From Porphyra umbilicalis (lineage: Eukaryota; Rhodophyta; Bangiophyceae; Bangiales; Bangiaceae): a stretch of DNA of 64,000 nucleotides. Each line of letters begins with the position of its first letter. Positions within the stretch are counted from its first letter, which is position 1. The notes under the pieces are model-generated. The model saw only the letters and a list, made by a program, of their open reading frames with translations, made no database searches and was not told the DNA's origin. The position numbers were made by a program, and so were the translations under genes. Location: positions 1 through 64,000 of the forward strand of contig KV918927.1 of assembly GCA_002049455.2 (NCBI GenBank), written 5' to 3'. This document shows, in pieces, positions 10,025 through 22,056 of the stretch.

Positions 10025-12543
10025 ATGTTTCCCTGTCGGGTTGCTGGTTGCGGCCGCATGCTGCGCTCGTCTGTCGGCGAGTCGTGGCACTTCAACGCGT
10101 CGCACTGCCGCGATTTTCCCCCCGTCTATTCGAAGGCTGTACCTGGTAACACAAGGTGCTTTGGAACCTACAACCTGGCCAGGACGACGACGATCTCATG
10201 CTGGGGGATCAAGATGCGGCCACATCTCAAGCAACTGGCTCTTTTGATGGACATGTCAGGGCAGTTGGAACAATTGAAGACTCCCGATCGGATGTCTTTC
10301 TCGACCTTTCCAGGACGCTCACTGGTGGGCACAGTCGTGGTCGTGCCCGTAGAGGTCAGCCATCTACCCAGGCAAAGCGTGCGCGCCAAGCTGACGGCCG
10401 GCATGGCGGTCAGCGACGGCGGCGGCAGCGGCGCTGGCGGAACAGTCATGCTGGAAAACGCTGTACTGTACAAGAAGTCGGATATACTCTGGACGCGCCT
10501 GGCGAGGATTCTCGTACAGCAGCGTCGGGCGCCACGGGTGACGACACTTCGCCGCGAGTTGGTGGGCTTTGGTTAACGTCTGATAGTGGCTCGGACAAAG
10601 ACGACAGTGATCTTGACCTTCGCTTGCATGACGAAGAGGTTTTTGAGCTACGAGCGCTTTTCTGATGCAGACCAATCTACGTTGGCGTTTGTTATGCTGG
10701 GGGGTGGTAGTGCTGAGCCACGGCCCCAAGATGGTCTCCGACACGTTTTTATCCATGCTTGTTCTGTTGGCAGCGGGGGGGTGAGGACGCAGAGCGAGCT
10801 CAAGACCTTGTACAACTACGCTGAAGGTCGAAGCGGCTACAGATGCTGCCATGGGAAGAACTTTCACGGTCGTTTTCGAGACGATCTGGCGCTTCATTGC
10901 TACCGTGCGCCGGTACAAGCGGACTCTTATTGCCCGCTCAAATGGAGGAAGGTCACCATGAACATTGACGGGCGCCAGTACACCGTCTTCTTCAGAGACG
11001 CACTACAGGCAGCTCAAGACAAGGTGCTGCGTGCTCAAGAAGAGGACCTGAACTGAAGCCATTTCGTCCACAGAACATGATGTTGGGTCGATGGACGCCA
11101 GTCCAGACGCTAGTACTACCACAGAAGACACCGAACTGCGCAACGCATGGAACGAATAAATATACAAGCGGCAAGAGAAGCGCGTGGGCGGCACTTTACA
11201 TTCAGGGACGCGCGTTCTGGGGTTCTACGTGTGATCCGACTCGACTGCACTGAGCAGCAGCGGTGCTGCGTCAGCCCACCCTCTGCAGATGCGGGTCATC
11301 AACATCAGCACAGATCAGGTGCGATGCGTAACACTTGTGTATATCCCGCAGGTGGAAGCCAAGTGACACGAGACCATGCAGGGCCAGGACGTACCTGGCG
11401 AGTTGCTGCAGCGCATCCCCCATGTTATATTCCGGACAAATCTGCTGGTAAGTCATGATAAGACGTGGCCTAACACTTCAGAAGGTGGCTGCGTGCGTTT
11501 CTCTTCCCGTGCTCTTTTGTACGTGTGTGACCAACCAGAGGATAACGCAGTCATGTGTCTGAAGGAGTCCGACTGTCTCTTCCCTTGTACAGCATGTACT
11601 GTTTGGTGGGACAGCTCCTGTACGGAGGCGGGCACGGATGCTCCTTCCAGGGATTTGCATAAGACTGTGCGGGCGCAACTGTGCAATGTCCTGAAGGGGG
11701 ACCTCCGCGGTGCTGGCGCGACGCGAGCTGGGGCGCAGATGGATCACAGATATAACAGCATGATTCCTGCTTTGAATGCATGGACGAGGCTTGGCAATAG
11801 TCCGCGCATGCTATATCGTTTTCCAGGGTGTGACTGCCTTCCTGTTCGTTTCTCTGCTATGCGAGTGTCTTGTCGTTATTGTCCTGTTTCGCTCAGCGGG
11901 CTCTGCTGCAACAGCAGTACACACCAGACGTCGCAGCCGAGCTCTTCGCTTCTCCCGCCGCTGTACTGCGGCGCAGCTTGCGCGCCAGCGCAAAATGCCT
12001 GGGCACTGTAATGTGTTGATGTTGGAGGACAGTGCTTCCTTGTTCTTTTGCGCCTTCTTATACCAGAAGAAGTCATCCGCCCCTGGGCGTGGCCGGGTGG
12101 CCATCACCGTTCGTGCGGCAGCGAGCTTTCATGGCACTCCATGGTATGGCTGGCAGCAGTACCGCGGGCCCGGTGGCAACAAACAGTTCGGTCAAGCTGC
12201 GCTCGCTGTACAGTCCCGAACTGGGAGACGAAAGCAACTGGTGGTTTGGCGGGTGGAGGAAGCGGCACCTCGTGAGAGTTGTGTACTGACGGGGTACTGG
12301 TGTCAGCGACTGCGATGAGCGGTTCCGTCCGGTGAAAAGGCGGCTCGTCTGGACGTCATGGAAGTCAGCGACACTGTGGGCTGAGTTGCAGTGGAGCATG
12401 ACTGGGAGAACTTCTTTAGGCGGCATGGCTTGATTGTCATGCCGAACGACGTACCATCCACCACTCTAGAGCTGCGCGCCGCCCGCTTTTTTGTGAACGC
12501 ATTTGCGGACAGTGATGCGGGAGAGGAGACGGATGACGCATGA
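10025..12543 (+). mobile_element. Decayed DNA transposase gene with N-terminal C2H2 finger (Plavaka/CMC- or KDZ-like)
   Basis: The ATG at 10025 opens a C2H2 finger (C4-x4-C9-x12-H22-x4-H27; MFPCRVAGCGRML...HFNASH). An acidic/basic linker follows in another frame (GQDDDDLMLGDQDA; SDSGSDKDDSDLDLRLHDE), then core segments scattered over three frames: KWRKVTMNIDGRQYTVFFRDA (about 10950), ALLYVCDQPEDNAVMCLKES and FPCTACTV (about 11510-11610), LNAWTRLGNSPRMLYRFPG (about 11790), and a C-terminus EHDWENFFRRHGLIVMPNDV...DAGEETDDA ending at 12543. From memory, the order (finger, YIPQVEAK-type block, CDQPE block, CxxC block, YRxPG block) matches large transposases common in algal and fungal genomes. It has several frame changes plus stops, so it is inactive. 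I could not find its terminal repeats. Confidence 0.5.
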
Positions 12544-12688
12544 TGGGGGGAAAGAAGGGAAAGGAAGGCGGGGGAGTGGGCTGGGGTGTTGGTGAAGCGG
12601 GAGGGGTAGACGAGCAAGGCAGTTGTGCCTGTCGGAGCTTTGATCACTGCGTGTCGCGAAGGTCTCGGTTGAGGGACTTGTCAGAAGC

Positions 12689-12694
12689 AATAAA
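12689..12694 (+). terminator. AATAAA polyadenylation signal
   Basis: A canonical AATAAA lies about 150 bp downstream of the transposase stop at 12541-12543, on the same strand. It is consistent with the end of its 3' untranslated region. Confidence 0.4.
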
Positions 12695-12735
12695 GTCTTT
12701 GGGACCCGGCCGATCTCTGCAATGAAAGTGATATG

Positions 12736-12898
12736 TGACCCTCAGAGCTGCTGCTCCTACGTGACGAACGCTGGTCGCTTCTGGCAGTCCAGGGACGCTC
12801 CACACAGATTGATGTGTTACCCCTAGAGCTGATGCTTCGAGGTGCAGAACGCTGGTGGCTTCTGGCAGAATGAACACGCCCCACACAGATTGATTTGG
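12736..12898. repeat. Two-copy tandem duplication of about 81 bp
   Basis: Copies at 12736-12817 and 12818-12898 share the words GAACGCTGGT(C/G)GCTTCTGGCAG and CACACAGATTGAT in the same order and spacing. They lie just past the transposase polyadenylation signal and may be subterminal sequence of that element. Confidence 0.55.
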
Positions 12899-12899
12899 G

Positions 12900-13700
12900 A
12901 CAAACTGTTCTGACTGGCCCTGCCGTCTGGCGAAACGACGAAGACACACCCGATTTCCGTGTGTGTGCGTCACTTGAAGTCTGCTTCAGCAGGGTCTACA
13001 AGCCCACGATTCTGGCCCGATTTACCTGTTACACCCCACGTCGCCAGCATTTGGGACCTGTACCCCACGTTCTGGACCCCCCCTCCCCCCAGATGACGTG
13101 GGTTCGGCCCCCCTCTCCACGGCCGCCGCTCCGAATTGATGCCAGTAAGGCAATCGGGCATGTATTACATGAGCTTTAGCCTAGTACGCGTGTTAGTACA
13201 CGTCTAGTATGCGCCACACTTTCCCGACGATACTGCCATCGATTGATCCAAGAACGACGGGGGAAAAACATGGCGTTACTCTTGTAATATGAAGAAGTGT
13301 CATCAGCACCCCCCGCCTGGACCGATTTGGGCAATCTGGAAGGGACCTACATTGGTCCGCACGACGTATCATGGTGACACATATGTCTGGCACATTTTTC
13401 TTTGAGTCCTGTCTGGAACTATTGAGGGTGCGGGGAAAGTTCAAGGTACTGACTGAGGTGGCAAACACTTCCATCCTGTTGTTTTCTTTACCCCCAAAAA
13501 ACAACATGAGAGGTCACATAGCATCGACCAGGAGCCCACCGCAGCAGCGCCAAGCTTCCTAGACGAGACCAGAACGTCAACCAGCAACTCCGCACACCTC
13601 TTGGTGGCAGACACAGCGCCTGCAGAGGCCGGCTCCTCCCCAGCACGACCAGGACCGCCCTTGTCGCCACGTCACAACGCCATTGCCGCCACCGAAGGGC
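12900..13700. other. No recognisable gene
   Basis: Moderate-GC sequence with short frames only (the longest about 105 codons, minus strand, 13507-13193) and no known motif. Confidence 0.45.
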
Positions 13701-13703
13701 CTC

Positions 13704-13737
13704 CTACACATGTCCCCGTATGGCGGCACATGTGTAG
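13704..13737. repeat. Perfect 10-bp inverted repeat (hairpin)
   Basis: CTACACATGT (13704-13713) and its exact reverse complement ACATGTGTAG (13728-13737) flank a 14-base loop. No T-run or gene end nearby gives it an obvious job. Confidence 0.5.
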
Positions 13738-13759
13738 CGCGCCCCAATCCTGCCTCATC

Positions 13760-14068
13760 GGCGATCGCTGCCACGGCGACGGCGACGGCAGCCAGAGCGA
13801 CAACAGAGGCAGCGGAGGCAGGGGCAACGGGGCGGCGGTGGCAGGGGTGGCGACGGGGGCAGTGGAGGCGTCACCCCCACCACGACTGCAGCGGCAGCCC
13901 GCGCGACAACCGGGGCAGTGGTGACATTAAGGCTGGGCAGCGGCGGACAAGCCGCATATGCGGCGGCAGCGGCGGCAGCGATGCCAAGGGCGGTCGCAGC
14001 GCCTCAGCGGCGGCTGAGCCACGTTGGTGTGGGAGGCGGCCGCGGCCGGATTGGTGACGCACAGGCGT

Positions 14069-14105
<37 letters not shown>

Positions 14106-14335
14106 CGGCAGTGGCCGTGGCGGGGAAGGGGGCGGCCCCGCGGCGGCAGCTGAGCAACGGTGGCGTTCGAGGCGGCGACGGTCCTGGCGGGGGTCGGCGC
14201 GGCACCGAAGCGGCGGCTTACCCGCGGCGGCGGCGGCAGCGTCGGGGGCGAGGGCGCGGGCCGCGCCGCAGTGGCGGCTGCCGTCTCGGCGGCGGCGACG
14301 GCAACGGCACCCACGGCGATGGATAAGGAGCAATA
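13760..14335. repeat. GGC-rich low-complexity block
   Basis: A second stretch of GGC/GCG triplets with frames open on both strands by composition (Ala/Gly on one, Ala/Pro/Arg on the other). Same character as the block at 0.9-2.5 kb; no domain seen. Confidence 0.65.
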
Positions 14336-14756
14336 AGACGTGGGGCTGGCGGCCGGGATCATGGGGTCGTCGGCAGCGGCGGCCGTAGCGGAGATGGTGG
14401 GGCTGGCGGGGGGGAGGGAGCAGTGGCGGGGGCGGACGGAGCGGCTAGTCGGGCTGTGGCTTCGAGGGGGGTGATTGGGAAGGACCCCGAAGACGACTGT
14501 GAGCGCCGCAAGACTGGGCCTCGAAGGAGCCATGACTTGTCAATTTCAGCCAGTGTGATGTGTGCGTCAGACTGGCGTCAGCTTCGACGCACCCTGATCA
14601 ATTCTAAATTTTTTTGTGTTGCCAAGGTGCCAGATATGAAAGCCGACAACAGCGACAAACCTTTTTTCAATATGCATAAGAATCAGAAAGTGCGTCCGCG
14701 AAAACACCCTGGCCTGGTGTTATTCCTTGATCGAAGACCTCCTTCATGTGTGTCAG

Positions 14757-15371
14757 TTACGAAGCACTTTTCAGGCTTGAAACTTGCCGCGTCTCCGCTT
14801 CCCTCGGCACGTGGATATATGTGCCATGTCCTGCATCGGTTTTTAAATTTCGTGTCCCTCCGGACGTCCACGGGCAGGCGCGCGAGCCCGAGCCGTCCGC
14901 CTCGGAGCGTGTTGGCCCCCCATCCAGCCGACGCCGTGCTTGTGACAATCCCAAGTCACGCGCGGCTCGCCGGTAGACTCCCCCCCCGGCAGCCCTCCGG
15001 CTTCCTACCTGCGTCCGCCCTCGCCGCCACAACCGCACGGCACACCTATTCTTTCGGCGCAAATTCAGCGCCACTCTGGCCCCCTTGTCCTTGGTGATGA
15101 GGGTCATTTTCAGCAGCAAGCCTATCGCAGCAGAGGGCGCGGACGCAAGGGGCGCTGCCGCTGCTGTTGGGGCTTCTACTGCCAAGCCAACGGCGTCTTG
15201 ACCCATCCCCCCTTCAGACCCACGGCCCCTTCTTCCCTTCATAACCCCCACAATGTACCCCTTGGCCAATTGGCCCCCCTGACGAAGTACCACGCGGTCA
15301 GCTGCGCGACATCCCGTACGGCCAGGGCCGCCACTGCGACACCACAATCCCCGCGCAAGGGCCACACACAC
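14757..15371 (-). CDS. Hypothetical ORF, 204 codons, doubtful
   Basis: The frame is open on the minus strand with an internal segment that looks like ordinary protein (PSAAIGLLLKMTLITKDKGA) between Gly/Arg-rich ends. An overlapping 224-codon frame on the plus strand (14423-15097) is equally open. At this GC level neither is convincing. I list the minus frame only because its middle part looks less biased. Confidence 0.15.
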   Translation of the reverse strand: MCVALARGLWCRSGGPGRTGCRAADRVVLRQGGQLAKGYIVGVMKGRRGRGSEGGMGQDAVGLAVEAPTAAAAPLASAPSAAIGLLLKMTLITKDKGARVALNLRRKNRCAVRLWRRGRTQVGSRRAAGGGVYRRAARDLGLSQARRRLDGGPTRSEADGSGSRACPWTSGGTRNLKTDAGHGTYIHVPREAETRQVSSLKSAS

Positions 15372-15399
15372 GGCGCCGCCCTCTCCCCGTCACAGGCCC

Positions 15400-18380
15400 G
15401 CGCACAGCAGCACGCGGGCAGATGCGTCACGACACGTGCGATTGCCCGCTTCAGTCACTGCGCGCCTCAGTCAAATCACATTCCATGCGTCTTGGCTGTT
15501 TCCGATATTGGCCATCTGCTGCGTGTAACAAGAACACCGTCCGACGCAGCTTAGGGGCATGTTCCACTAAGTATACCATCAATTGCTCGCACGACGCGAT
15601 CATACGCAGCACGAATCTTCGTTCCCAGCTGCTCTGAAGCACAGACCCCCCGTTCAAGCCACCTGAACAAGAAAAACACCTTCATTCACATGGTCAGGCC
15701 TCACAAATGCTCAAAGTACGGCCATGCTGCCGGAACACATACGTAGATACATTGCGAAGTGACGCTTCTGAACATGTGAGACTCCTCGAAAGGCGACGTC
15801 CGCCCGAGCCGTACGAGGTCTCTTCGTGTCGACGCTGCTTTTTCTGATGTTATCCCACAACGTGCACTAGTTCTAAAACACATTATAATGGAGGCCCCTA
15901 TGCGCAGGTTGGGTAATACCCCGACCAGAAGGCCCGGGGACTGAAGGCACGTTCGCTCCAATATCCTGGCCCTCACTGGCTCAGATATTTGACTCGCTCA
16001 AAAAAATAACAGAGCGCCATTGTCGAAGAAGCACACCTGCCACCTGGTCGAGGACACCAGACGAGTGAGCCATCGGGCCGCCACTCGCGCAGTTTCTCAG
16101 TCACCCACCATCCTCACAGACCCTCGCATCGAGGCCAGGGCCGCCGTCTCACCTGTCACGTCGCAAGCCTTGCAAGGTCCGGCTTCCAAGCGATCGAATG
16201 AAATTCCAGAAACGTGCGTGCAGTCTTCTGGCCTTCAGGGCGCTGACGTGCTAGTAGATGCATCGGCACTGTGACCACCAGCCTGCTCCATGGCCGCGCG
16301 CAGGCACGGGTGCACTAGCAGCCACTTTTCCGTGGCTGGGGAAGCGCGAGGGGGGAAAAGGGGTGCTGGTGCCCTCACCGCGACGGCGGTAGCCCTCCGG
16401 CGTGGCGGAACGCCCACTGGGAAGGCAGTGACCCCACCGCCTAGCACACCTGCGTGCGGCTGGCGGGGCGACCCACAAGGCGCGCGGGCGGGCGGCTGAG
16501 CTAGACCGCCGCGTGACCGGGCGCCACTCAGCGGAGCATAATATGACGTTATCAACCACCGACGCGCCGCCGCAACAGAAGCCGCGGCGCAGGCACGATC
16601 ACCCGAGGGTCATTCTGGGCGGGTCGAACGCCAAAAGTTGCTGCGCGCGGCTGACGCGTGCAACTCGGAGCGGTGGAAGGGGGCTGTGCAGTAGTAGCTG
16701 CGGGGACGTTTACAAACATAGTCTTTTGGCAGGTCTTTTATCGGCACCTTTTGTGGGTTCTTTTGAGGAACGCCATGGCCACAAGATATTTCCCTCGAAA
16801 ATGCATTGCAGCTTTTGGTCCCTCAACTGACGGCAGATTATGGGCAGCCCCGGAACTTGTGCGCAATGGCAACACGAAGCTTTATCATTCTTTCTTCGCG
16901 GGCCGTCGGCCGGCACCATGGACGTTTACTCGCAGGCGGCATGCTGTCTTCGGTGACATTCACCATGGTCGCCATCGCCGAGTTCTCCATTGGCAGCCTC
17001 CATCACGCGCGGCGTCGCTTAAAGACTCTTGGAACGGGACGCGAATAAGACCCCTGTGGCTACGTATCACGGCACGTCCATGCGCGCGGGCGCCAGATCG
17101 TCAGAAGCATAGAAACCTTCAGCTTGAGATTCAGAAAAACGGGGCAGGGAGGGGTGAGTAGCGAGAAGGAGCGGTATTGATCGAAGAGGCCGTTCAATCA
17201 TCACGAATAATCGAGACACGTGAAAAGTTCGAAGGAGGCTGCAAGCTTGGACACTTCGAATGAGGCGCGATCGTTCTTCGTTTTGGGTAATCACCACCTG
17301 TTGAGGTGACCCGACGCGTGGCGCCTGAACCCGGGTCGTGGCGGCTCGAGTAGATCTTGAAACAATCTCGCACAGTGAGGTTGCGTTCGTGATCCGCGGC
17401 CTTGACAACTTAGAGCCCGCAACGAGGCTGCCCTGCATGCTGCATGTGCCTCGTGCCCGCGCCAGACCAGCAGATATGACTGCCACCCGAGGCGGCCTTG
17501 ACTGCTGTTTGCGAAGGGCTCCGAAAAGCTCTCAATCAGACCCGCGGCACAGTAAAACCGTAACGACGTGAGGGTTCATGAAAGACCAGGCAGAGCTTGG
17601 GTCAGCGGACCAACGGGCGTCCTGCGGTTGCGATCAAGGCACCGTACGGGGCCAGAAGAGGATCCCAACGTCAGTGAAACGGTTTGCTTGCATCGATCGC
17701 ACTACAAAGGCTGTTTTTGGGCCTGGTTTCTCGGGACAAAGCCTTCCAAAGAGACCCTGGAGTCAGGTTCGGTAGGGGGTGGGCGATCATCGGGGATTGA
17801 TCGCCGTCCGTGGCAGTGATGTCCGTGGGTCATCTAGGTCTCGCAGAACATCAGAGGGCGTGCGCCTGTTATAGCGATGGAAGGCGCCGCGTAGCCATCC
17901 ACGTGTTCTTGAGTTGACTGAAAGACATGCCGATCGTTTGATACCTACCGCGTGTGCTGTCCGAAGAACAGGCAGCACTCGTGATCTTCCCGTGCACTGT
18001 TGTTGATTGAAATTGATGCCCTTCGTGCCAAGCATCAAAGTCTGAGACAGGGAAAAAAAAGGGCACTGCAGCAAAAGAGCATCCAGGACGAAGCGTGGGA
18101 GCACGAAGCATGGGAGCGCGAAGCGTGGCAGCGCCGAGAAGGGGGCTCTCTTGCCTCTCGCAGTGGTCATATCCGTGCCCCTCTATTGGCTATCCACAGC
18201 ACCCAATAGCTCTCCGGCAGCTGTAGACTGCCCGGCCTAATATCCGAGCAGACAAGCGCATGTCCAGCACGATTTCATCACACCTCTTCAGTGGCGAATG
18301 AAGCTTCTCTGCTTCCAGGCATCACTCGCCGCGGCGAGATCTATATTTTCTCTTTTCTTCACATCCTCGAAACCGTATTT
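15400..18380. other. No recognisable gene in about 3 kb
   Basis: Only short frames occur (up to about 165 codons, plus strand 16658-17161), none with a motif I know. Holds a small 15-bp tandem repeat listed separately. No terminal repeats, tRNA or rRNA signature seen. Confidence 0.45.
18088..18135. repeat. Three-copy 15-bp tandem repeat
   Basis: Three head-to-tail copies of GAAGCGTGGGAGCAC with one or two changes each. On the plus strand the frame would read as a WEHEAWERE-type repeat. Confidence 0.6.
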
Positions 18381-18473
18381 TCTAAGTTTCATAGCATGGC
18401 CGGCCATGTTGGCGATGGCACTGGTGATCCTGACGGCTCGCGGGTTGACTCACTCGGCTCATGAACGAGAGCT

Positions 18474-18791
18474 GTGAACGGCGCAGCTGCCTCCCCCACC
18501 GGGTCACGCGCGATACAGGGGCTCGAGGAGATGCTCGCTGAGCACCGTGCGACTGACCTGGCCCGTGGTGCGGCCGTCGAGCGCGACAGAGCCCGCATCA
18601 TGCAAAAGCGCCGGGCGAAGGCGGACGCGAAGGAGGCTAAGTATGAAGCCGCGGTCGCCAATGACCGCGATGTGGCCGCTGCGGCCAAAACCGTTTCCAC
18701 GGCCGCAAGAAAGGCCAACTTCAAGCAGGAGGAGGAGACACGATCCGACAAGCAAGCTGCGATGACCAGCAGCTCCTCCACCGCAGTTTAA
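18474..18791 (+). CDS. Helical/coiled-coil ORF fragment, unknown
   Basis: The frame is open from just after an upstream stop, with the first in-frame ATG at 18531. The sequence is strongly helical and charged (EEMLAEHRATDLARGAAVER, then QKRRAKADAKEAKYEAAVA), ending in a Ser-rich tail. Codon use is coherent. It resembles the C-terminal helical part of Myb-type accessory proteins of DNA transposons, but that is only a resemblance. A 3' exon is possible because nothing upstream supplies a longer N-terminus. Confidence 0.35.
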   Translation: MNGAAASPTGSRAIQGLEEMLAEHRATDLARGAAVERDRARIMQKRRAKADAKEAKYEAAVANDRDVAAAAKTVSTAARKANFKQEEETRSDKQAAMTSSSSTAV

Positions 18792-18799
18792 TTGGCTGT

Positions 18800-19990
18800 G
18801 GTGACCGCCAACACCTCTACCAAGAAGGGGGTTGGCGAGGTGGCACCCACGCCGGGCGCTGCGGCTTCAGCAGGGTCTCCGAGGCTCGGACGGGCGCGGC
18901 GTCGCCCGGGTCAGGCCTGGCGGCCACGGTCACCCCCGCTCATTCCGAGACGTCGGCGTAAGCCACGTTCATCTCTTCAGGATCAGAACCGCAGTAAAAC
19001 TGCGATCCGTGATGCTCGCGCAGGGACCGTGGGCCGAGGTCCAAACCACGATAAAACCGCAATCTGCCGGACTTTGATTGGCCCACAATTGCCGTCAGCT
19101 GGGCCCAGCGAAGATGAAAAGGAGATCTGTCGACCATGCTTGCAGCCCACGACTGCGGCCTACTGTTCGTCTCGCTGCCTAAATTTCTGTTCCGTCGAAT
19201 TAATAGTGTATTTTATTTCTGTTCTCTTACTCAAGCTGGCGAAAACGATCAATCTGTTGCTGCGCCAGCTCCTGCTCGCGCGTCGCCTGTGCCGGAGCGT
19301 CGCCGTTTCTGGCCGTCGACGAGACGTCAGCGTCCGCGGGGAGGGTGGCGGCAGCGGGCGGACTCCGCCGATGTAAACCCCCCCCGGCCAGTGTGTCCGG
19401 AAAACGGGGCCGGGGGGGAAGGCGGGGAGGAAGGCGGTGGGGGGAGGGGGGCAGCCGCCCGGAGCATCGGCACAGGAGGAGGCGGAGGGGGAGGGGGGGG
19501 GGCGCCGACGCCGGTGCAGGAGACGCAATCACCGGTATGGAGGGGGGATAGGGGGGGCAGGTACTGCCAGCTGTGCGGCTCAAAGCAGCGGCCACCTGAG
19601 AGGCAGCCAGCAGACCATTCACATCTAAGTAAGGGACACGGGAAAAAGACGGATGCGACAACTACAACAAATATGTCGGCAGCCACGAGCGATGTGAAAA
19701 AAAATCCCAAAGCCCGAACGGCGACCAACACCGAGCCGTACCCCCTCACCAAAAGCGCACGACAAGGATTCTCCGGTGTGCTTACCTGCCCGGCTCGTGA
19801 GCGGCCGTCAAAAGGCGCAGAGCGCAGGCGAGAGCTTCGACGTGGTGGCATGGCGGTCGGAACTGAAGGGGGGGGGTGCAGAGAACGCGGGACAAGAACG
19901 CGTTCACGTGGGGTAAATCGACGATGAAGGCAGTTGACGGGTGATCGACGACGCTGGGGACACCCAGGCGTCAAAGCCCAAGGCTTGTCG
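18800..19990. other. G-rich sequence, no convincing gene
   Basis: A 263-codon plus-strand frame (19136-19927) is dominated by Gly/Arg low complexity encoded by G-runs at 19380-19560. An opposite frame of similar length exists. I see no domain in either. Confidence 0.4.
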
Positions 19991-20000
19991 CTGCGCTGCA

Positions 20001-21680
20001 ATGAGGTCTCGGTATTGGAGCCACACGGCCGAACGCTGATCATGAAATAGTGCACGACTCCTGATTGCATGGCAGGAATTGTTTAAGGAGGCTTCCGGAA
20101 CATGATTGGATGCTTCAAGTCGCTTCGAGAAGCTATCAGAACAGGAGCTGCGAACTTTGTCAACAGCCAATAAGAACTCAAGAAGGCATCCGAGAAGCCA
20201 TCTTGCACTGTCAGGACCCAGCGATCCGACCAAGACTCGTCAAGACCCCTGTTGGCCCGTGGGAAAACCGCGATATCGCGGGTTTATCGCGCATTTGTCC
20301 CTGTAGGGCATTGGCCAACTGAGCACGGCCCAAGATGATGAGATGATGCACGAGGAGAGTGCGGAGTGCCGTTTGGCATTCATGAGTTGCCGACACTGCC
20401 GGGAGACAGCTGCTTCAAAGGACAAGCGACGGGTACAGTGAACGTCAGCCGCTGGGGCCGCACAAGGCTCCAGGGCGAGCGACCCGATGCGATGCAACGC
20501 TGGTGCGGGGGCCTGCATCGCGTCCAAGATTCCAACAGACACCTCCCGTGCCAACGAATGTGATGCTGCTAAAGAGTCCGCGATGAGATGCATGCGGCAG
20601 GCCAGGTCGGCCACGGTGGAAAATGGCAAGGGCAAGGAAGAAGCCACGCAGAAGGCGCCGGGTTTGGCGGCGCACTCAATTGGCGGTCTCGAGGCCGGGA
20701 CGGAGTCGGGCGCGTCACAGCTCTGCGGTCGTAACCGCCGCACCGAAAATCTTAACAGCAGGGCCTTCGAGGCCGCCAAGCGCCACATCGGGGCGGCTGT
20801 GTCGTAAAGTGGTGCAGCTGTTCGGTCAATTTTTGATATGGAGGGGGCATCCAAGGCCACTACCGCCACAACACATTCTCCTGCTGCTTCGCCGGCGGGT
20901 TTGAGGAATGGGCCAGCGACGGCCACGACGCAGACAGACCAGCAGCTGTCACTGAACGTTCTATTATTGTGCGCCGAAAGGAGGGCCACATTTGAACGTA
21001 GCATCTCGGTATGCTGGGAGACCTTTTTCAACAAGGACTAGGCTGTCGAGTTGTCCGTCTGCCAACTGTGTGCCGTGGCCAACGCCGTATCTGTAGCGGC
21101 CCGTGCGGCCAGTGACGCGTCTCTGGCCGTCCCAACTTATATGAGCTGGCTAGTGGCGGCCACTGCGAGCCCACAACCTGACATTTTGTCCCGAGTGGCC
21201 GCATCGGCGGGCGTGCATCACAGTGGACGGAGAGGCACGGACAGTGCGTCTGTGCATTCAGAGGCCAGCGCTCGGCCCCCTCACGATTCTGTCTGGAATT
21301 GTGACTGGCCCCCAACTGCCTAGAAAGCCTACGAGGAGGACAATGGCGAGGCGAGCAATGCTGCGAACGACACGTCGTTCGAAGAGGCCTGCTTTGGCGG
21401 CCGTGAGGACACGGGCGCCAGCGCGTTCAACTATCACGCAGACAATGAGGTGGCCGAGGAGTCCGAGAAAGCGACGAATGAGGAGGTGGTCCTCCAGTGT
21501 TGCCGAAAGCGAAAGCCGCTTAAGGAAGTTTCAAAAATGGCGGCCGAGTAGGCCTACGGGATGGCGTCCAATGAATGCCATGGCGAGCGGCCAAAGAAAT
21601 CCCTGCTGCGGCGGTCGAGCGGCAGAGCTACTGCTGCGGATTACCTGATCTTGCTTCTTTGTCGTGAATTGAGGGCGTAG
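20001..21680 (+). pseudogene. Decayed long coding frame, unknown function
   Basis: From an ATG at 20001 one frame can be followed without any frameshift to a stop at 21678-21680 (560 codons). It is punctuated by nine in-frame stops: TGA at 20037, 20043, 20103 and 20439; TAG at 20304, 21039, 21321 and 21549; TAA at 20805. Between them the residues look like real protein: SARLLIAWQELFKEASG and FEKLSEQELRTLSTAN near the start, QQLSLNVLLLCAERRATFER in the middle, and an acidic end (EEDNGEASNAANDTSFEEA; AEESEKATNEEVVLQCC). Every stop is one C-to-T step from CGA, CAG or CAA. An overlapping open minus frame (21034-20240) is longer without stops but compositionally less natural. The call is therefore tentative. 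Confidence 0.35.
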
Positions 21681-22056
21681 CGGTTATGCTTCCTGCATGG
21701 TCCAGCCGAGGGCGCTTCCCTTGATTCAACAGGATGGCCATTTATCAGGTGCTTCTGTGCGTTGCCTTCGAAAAATGCTGTTTTGCGGTTTCAAACGTAC
21801 TTCAAGGTGAGATCCTGTTGGTTGAGTACCCTTCAAAGCATACACTGACGCTTCGAATGTACCCAGCGAAGCTCGACACGTGCTCAACGGTACAGGCCGA
21901 GCGCCGACGGCTGTCCGCGCCCCCTCTTGGAAGCAGCAGGTGGCAGTCGCGCCCGTCGCGGGGGTGGCCGTGGAGGATGCGGGTGGCGGTCACGCTTGTG
22001 GTAAAGACGGCCGTGGTGGCAGGAAACGGCGGACGTGCCCGTCAGGAAGAGGCTTA

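Noticed and set aside
20240-21034. 264-codon minus-strand frame without stops
   Set aside because: It lies opposite the plus frame, which shows more natural residue and codon patterns that continue beyond it on both sides. Not excluded outright, but less likely.
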